Of a stretch of 9,875 nucleotides of DNA, positions 7,359 to 9,875 are shown piece by piece (the stretch's first letter is position 1; each line of letters starts with the position of its first letter). Origin of the DNA: Sphingomonadaceae bacterium (GTDB lineage Bacteria; Pseudomonadota; Alphaproteobacteria; Sphingomonadales; Sphingomonadaceae); NCBI GenBank assembly GCA_019454625.1, contig JACFNY010000055.1:1-9875 (forward strand). The letters run 5' to 3'. The notes beneath the pieces were generated by a model. That model did no database searches and was not told where the DNA came from. It saw nothing but the letters and a program-made list of their open reading frames with translations. The position numbers were made by a program, and so were the translations under genes.

Positions 7359-7377
7359 TCCTCTCCCAAAGAGAGGG
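7359..7377 (+). promoter_or_regulatory. Hairpin covering the Shine-Dalgarno of the HerA-like ATPase gene
   Basis: CCTCTC (7360-7365) and GAGAGG (7371-7376) are perfectly complementary across a 5-base loop (CCAAA), with a possible extra U-G pair at 7359/7377. The right arm is the purine-rich ribosome-binding site for the ATG at 7379, so folding would hide it. The structure is short but GC-containing and sits exactly at the initiation site. A regulatory role is inferred. Confidence 0.45.
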
Positions 7378-7378
7378 C

Positions 7379-8869
7379 ATGACGGTCGCCATTGACATCG
7401 GCTCCGATCGGTCCGGACAGCCCGTGCCGATCGACCTCCAGGAATTGCTTGCAACCCGCCTGCTCGTTCAGGGCAACTCGGGCTCGGGCAAGTCGCACCT
7501 GCTGCGCCGCCTGCTCGAGGAGAGCGCCGGCAGCGTCCAGCAGGTGGTGATCGACCCCGAGGGCGATTTCGTCACGCTCGCCGAGCCGTTCGGCCATTCG
7601 GTGATCGAGGCGGGCGACTACGGCGAGCGCGAGATCGGCCATTTCGCCGCGCGCGTGCGCGAGCACCGCGCGTCCGTGGTGCTCAACCTTGAGGACCTCG
7701 ACGTCGAGGCGCAGATGCGCTGCGCCGCCACTTTCCTCTCCGGCCTGTTCGATGCCCCCCGCGAGCAGTGGTATCCCGTGCTCGTCGTCGTCGACGAGGC
7801 GCAGCTCTTCGCCCCCGCGGGCGCGGGCGATGTGTCGGACGACGTGCGCCGCGCCTCGCTCGCCGCGATGACCAACCTGATGTGCCGGGGCCGGAAGCGC
7901 GGCCTCGCCGGGGTCATCGCCACGCAGCGCCTTGCCAAGCTCGCCAAGAACGTCGCCGCCGAAGCCTCCAACTTCCTGATGGGCCGCACCTTCCTCGACA
8001 TCGACATGGCCCGCGCCGCCGACCTCCTCGGTATGGAGCGGCGTCAGGCCGAAGCGATCCGCGATCTCGAACGCGGCGCGTTCCTTGCGCTCGGCCCGGC
8101 GATCGCGCGGCGGCCTGTGCCCGTCCGCATCGGCCCGGTGCGGACGCAGGCGCGCGGCACCGGGCCGTCGCTCGCGCCGCTGCCGATGGATGCGGCGGAG
8201 GTGCGCGGCCTCATCTTCGCGCCCGTGCCCGAGGATGCGCCGCTCCCCGCGCCGCCGCCGCGCACGCCGGTCCCCGCCGAAACGCTGCTGCGCCGCGTCG
8301 CGCAGGACCTGCGTCCGGCGGCGCCCGTGCCGGAAGGCCCGCCGCCCGATCCCGAGGCCGTGGGCGCCATCGTCGCGGACGTGCTGGAGGCGATGCTGGC
8401 GGAAGAGGGCAGCGAGCATCGTAGCCCGAGCGTGCTCTTCCAGGATTTCCAGGTGCGCTGCCGCATGGCGGGCCTTGCCGCGCCGCCGCTCGACCTCGAC
8501 GGCTTCAGCCGCCGCCTCTCCTGCGCCCGCGCCGGGATCGCGAACCCGGAGGGCGAGGACTGGCGCGAGGCGATGGCGCTCGCGGACACGCTTCCCGCCG
8601 AGATGGTCGGCGCGTTCCTGCTCATCGCCCGCGCCGCGCGCGAGCGCCTGCCCTGCCCGGAAGACACGGCCATCGCCGCCGTCTACGGTACCAGCTCGCT
8701 CGGCCGCGTCCGCCGCCTGCTCGGCTACATGGAGAGCACCGGCCTCATCGTCAGCCGCAGCGACCTCTCCGGCAACCGCACCATCGGCATCCCGCAGCTC
8801 GGCTGCACGACCGCCCCCTCGGCGTCCTCCGGCCCGCGCGCCGCGCGGCGCAGGTCGGCGACCGGCTGA
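7379..8869 (+). CDS. HerA/DUF87-like P-loop ATPase with C-terminal winged-helix-like segment
   Basis: This is a 496-residue predicted ATPase of the HerA/FtsK-type RecA-fold group. A Walker A motif lies at residues 32-39 (GNSGSGKS), a Walker B with Asp139-Glu140 in VLVVVDEAQLF, and a polar sensor-like ATQR at 181-184, followed by RLAKLAKNVAAEASNFLMGRT in the style of DUF87 proteins. Residues about 282-325 are a Pro/Ala-rich linker. Residues about 424-475 (AIAAVYGTSSLGRVRRLL, then STGLIVSRSDLSGNRTIGI) look like a winged helix with a basic recognition helix and a wing, which suggests contact with DNA. No signal peptide or membrane segment is seen. The ATG at 7379 is preferred over an upstream TTG at 7337 because a GAGAGG ribosome-binding site precedes it. 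No NurA-like nuclease is nearby, so its cellular role is unknown; DNA translocation is only an inference. Confidence 0.85.
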   Translation: MTVAIDIGSDRSGQPVPIDLQELLATRLLVQGNSGSGKSHLLRRLLEESAGSVQQVVIDPEGDFVTLAEPFGHSVIEAGDYGEREIGHFAARVREHRASVVLNLEDLDVEAQMRCAATFLSGLFDAPREQWYPVLVVVDEAQLFAPAGAGDVSDDVRRASLAAMTNLMCRGRKRGLAGVIATQRLAKLAKNVAAEASNFLMGRTFLDIDMARAADLLGMERRQAEAIRDLERGAFLALGPAIARRPVPVRIGPVRTQARGTGPSLAPLPMDAAEVRGLIFAPVPEDAPLPAPPPRTPVPAETLLRRVAQDLRPAAPVPEGPPPDPEAVGAIVADVLEAMLAEEGSEHRSPSVLFQDFQVRCRMAGLAAPPLDLDGFSRRLSCARAGIANPEGEDWREAMALADTLPAEMVGAFLLIARAARERLPCPEDTAIAAVYGTSSLGRVRRLLGYMESTGLIVSRSDLSGNRTIGIPQLGCTTAPSASSGPRAARRRSATG

Positions 8870-8875
8870 AGGGCC

Positions 8876-9875
8876 TCAGGCCGGCGGCCAGTTTTCCAGC
8901 GTCTCGACGAACCTGCCCAGCCACGTGTTCGTCTGGTGGCCGTCCACGACGCGGTGGTCGATGGTGAGCGACACGTAGGCCATCGGCCGGATCTGGATCG
9001 TGTCCACCCCGCCCGCCTCGCGCACGACGACGCGCTTCTCGGTCTTGCCGATGCCGAGGATCGCCGATTGCGGCTGGCTGATGATGATCGGCGCGGCGAG
9101 CAGCGACCCCGAGACGCCGTGGTTCGAGATCGTGAACGTGCCGCCCGAAACGTCGCCGCCGGAGAGCTTGCCGTCGCGGGCGCGCGCCACGATGTCGGTG
9201 AGCCGCTTCGCGATGCCGAGCAGCGACAGCGCCTTCGCGCCGTGCACCACGGGGACGATCAGACCCTTGTCGCCGAGCGCGGTGCCGACGCCGATGTTGA
9301 TGGCGTCGTAGATCTCCAGCCGGTCGTCGAACCAGCGGCTGTTGATCGCGGGCGCGGCGCGCATCGCCTCCACGCACGCGGCGATGAAATAGGCGGTGAA
9401 GGTGAGGCTCGCGCCCGAGGCCGCGAACGCGTCCTTGTGCGCCTTGCGGTGCGCCATGATCGCCGAGAAGTCGCATTCGAACACGGCGGTGACGTGCGGC
9501 GCGGTCGTGACGGAGCCGAGCATGTTGCGCGCGATGGCGAGGCGCATCCGGTCGTGCGGCACGCTGGTCACGCCGCCGCTCTTTGCGGGCGGCGGGGCAG
9601 GCGGTTCCGGTGCCTTCGCCCGATTGGCGACATGGCGCTCGACGTCGGTGCGCGTGATGCGGCCGCCGCGCCCGGTGCCCGTCACCTCGGCGGGATCGAC
9701 GTCATGCTCCTGCACCGCGCGGCGCACGGAGGGGGAGAGCCAGTTGGCCGGGGCGGGGCGCTCGTTCGTCGCGGGCTTCGGCGCTGCGGGTGCAGCTTCC
9801 GGCGCCGTTGGCGCGGCCGCATCCGCCGCGCGCAGCCGCCCGAGCAGCGCGCCGGGCACGGCCTCCGCGTCGGTG
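8876..9875 (-). CDS. 2-oxoacid dehydrogenase complex E2 (dihydrolipoamide acyltransferase), 5' end outside window
   Basis: This is the C-terminal 332 residues of the acyltransferase core of a pyruvate, 2-oxoglutarate or branched-chain 2-oxoacid dehydrogenase complex; the substrate cannot be decided here. The N-terminal lipoyl domain lies beyond the right edge, because the frame stays open to base 9874 and begins in an Ala/Pro-rich linker. A peripheral E3/E1-binding domain (WLSPSVRRAV to RITRTDVERHV) occupies about 9742-9629. The catalytic domain follows, with RMRLAIARNML, TAPHVTAVFECDFSA, GGTFTISNHG, PQSAILGIG and the active-site motif DHRVVDG (His at 8956-8954, Asp at 8944-8942). It converges with the ATPase gene, leaving six bases between the two stops. 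A GTG at 9859 is not the true start. E1 and E3 genes would be expected to the right. Confidence 0.95.
   Translation of the reverse strand, partial: TDAEAVPGALLGRLRAADAAAPTAPEAAPAAPKPATNERPAPANWLSPSVRRAVQEHDVDPAEVTGTGRGGRITRTDVERHVANRAKAPEPPAPPPAKSGGVTSVPHDRMRLAIARNMLGSVTTAPHVTAVFECDFSAIMAHRKAHKDAFAASGASLTFTAYFIAACVEAMRAAPAINSRWFDDRLEIYDAINIGVGTALGDKGLIVPVVHGAKALSLLGIAKRLTDIVARARDGKLSGGDVSGGTFTISNHGVSGSLLAAPIIISQPQSAILGIGKTEKRVVVREAGGVDTIQIRPMAYVSLTIDHRVVDGHQTNTWLGRFVETLENWPPA

Noticed and set aside
7337..7378. A TTG at 7337 as the ATPase start
   Set aside because: It would add 14 residues with no ribosome-binding site nearby, whereas the ATG at 7379 is preceded by GAGAGG.
8872..8882. GGCC-TCA-GGCC as an intrinsic terminator between the ATPase and E2 genes
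   Set aside because: The stem is only four base pairs with no T run on either side; such short GC repeats are common in DNA of this composition.
9857..9859. GTG at 9859 as the start of the E2 gene
   Set aside because: The frame stays open to the window edge and begins in an Ala/Pro linker; E2 proteins carry a lipoyl domain before this, so the real start lies outside.

Overview
This GC-rich window, with strong G/C preference at third codon positions, looks like chromosomal DNA from an alphaproteobacterium. A sphingomonad-like lineage is possible, judging from general protein style, but that is an inference. No phage, transposon, CRISPR, tRNA or rRNA signal was seen. Genes are packed tightly, and the only non-coding stretches are about 125 bp (1484-1608) and 55 bp (7324-7378).

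Layout: (1) 1-833, plus strand: the 3' part of an alpha/beta-hydrolase (S9 / dienelactone-hydrolase-like) gene that enters from the left edge. (2) 830-1483, minus strand: a TetR/AcrR-family repressor, convergent with the hydrolase and sharing a CTAG stop-codon overlap with it. (3) 1484-1608: a divergent regulatory region in which a 16-bp near-palindrome (1530-1545) is overlapped by a predicted promoter on each strand. (4) 1609-7323, plus strand: a complete tripartite RND multidrug efflux operon, made of a lipoprotein membrane-fusion adaptor, a 1054-aa AcrB/MexB-type inner-membrane pump and a NodT/OprM-type outer-membrane lipoprotein channel. The start and stop codons overlap at both junctions. 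(5) 7379-8869, plus strand: a HerA/DUF87-like P-loop ATPase with a C-terminal winged-helix-like segment. Its Shine-Dalgarno sequence lies in a predicted hairpin. (6) 8876-9875, minus strand: the C-terminal part of a 2-oxoacid dehydrogenase E2 acyltransferase that runs off the right edge.

How it fits together: the TetR protein most likely binds the shared palindrome and represses both itself and the efflux operon until a ligand releases it. The adaptor, pump and channel would then be made together from one transcript and assemble an envelope-spanning drug/proton antiporter. The flanking hydrolase, ATPase and E2 genes have no evident functional link to the pump. The content is mostly familiar. 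The parts most worth a second look are the operator/promoter architecture, a 7-codon upstream ORF ending on the tetR start, the hairpin over the ATPase ribosome-binding site, and the uncharacterised ATPase itself.
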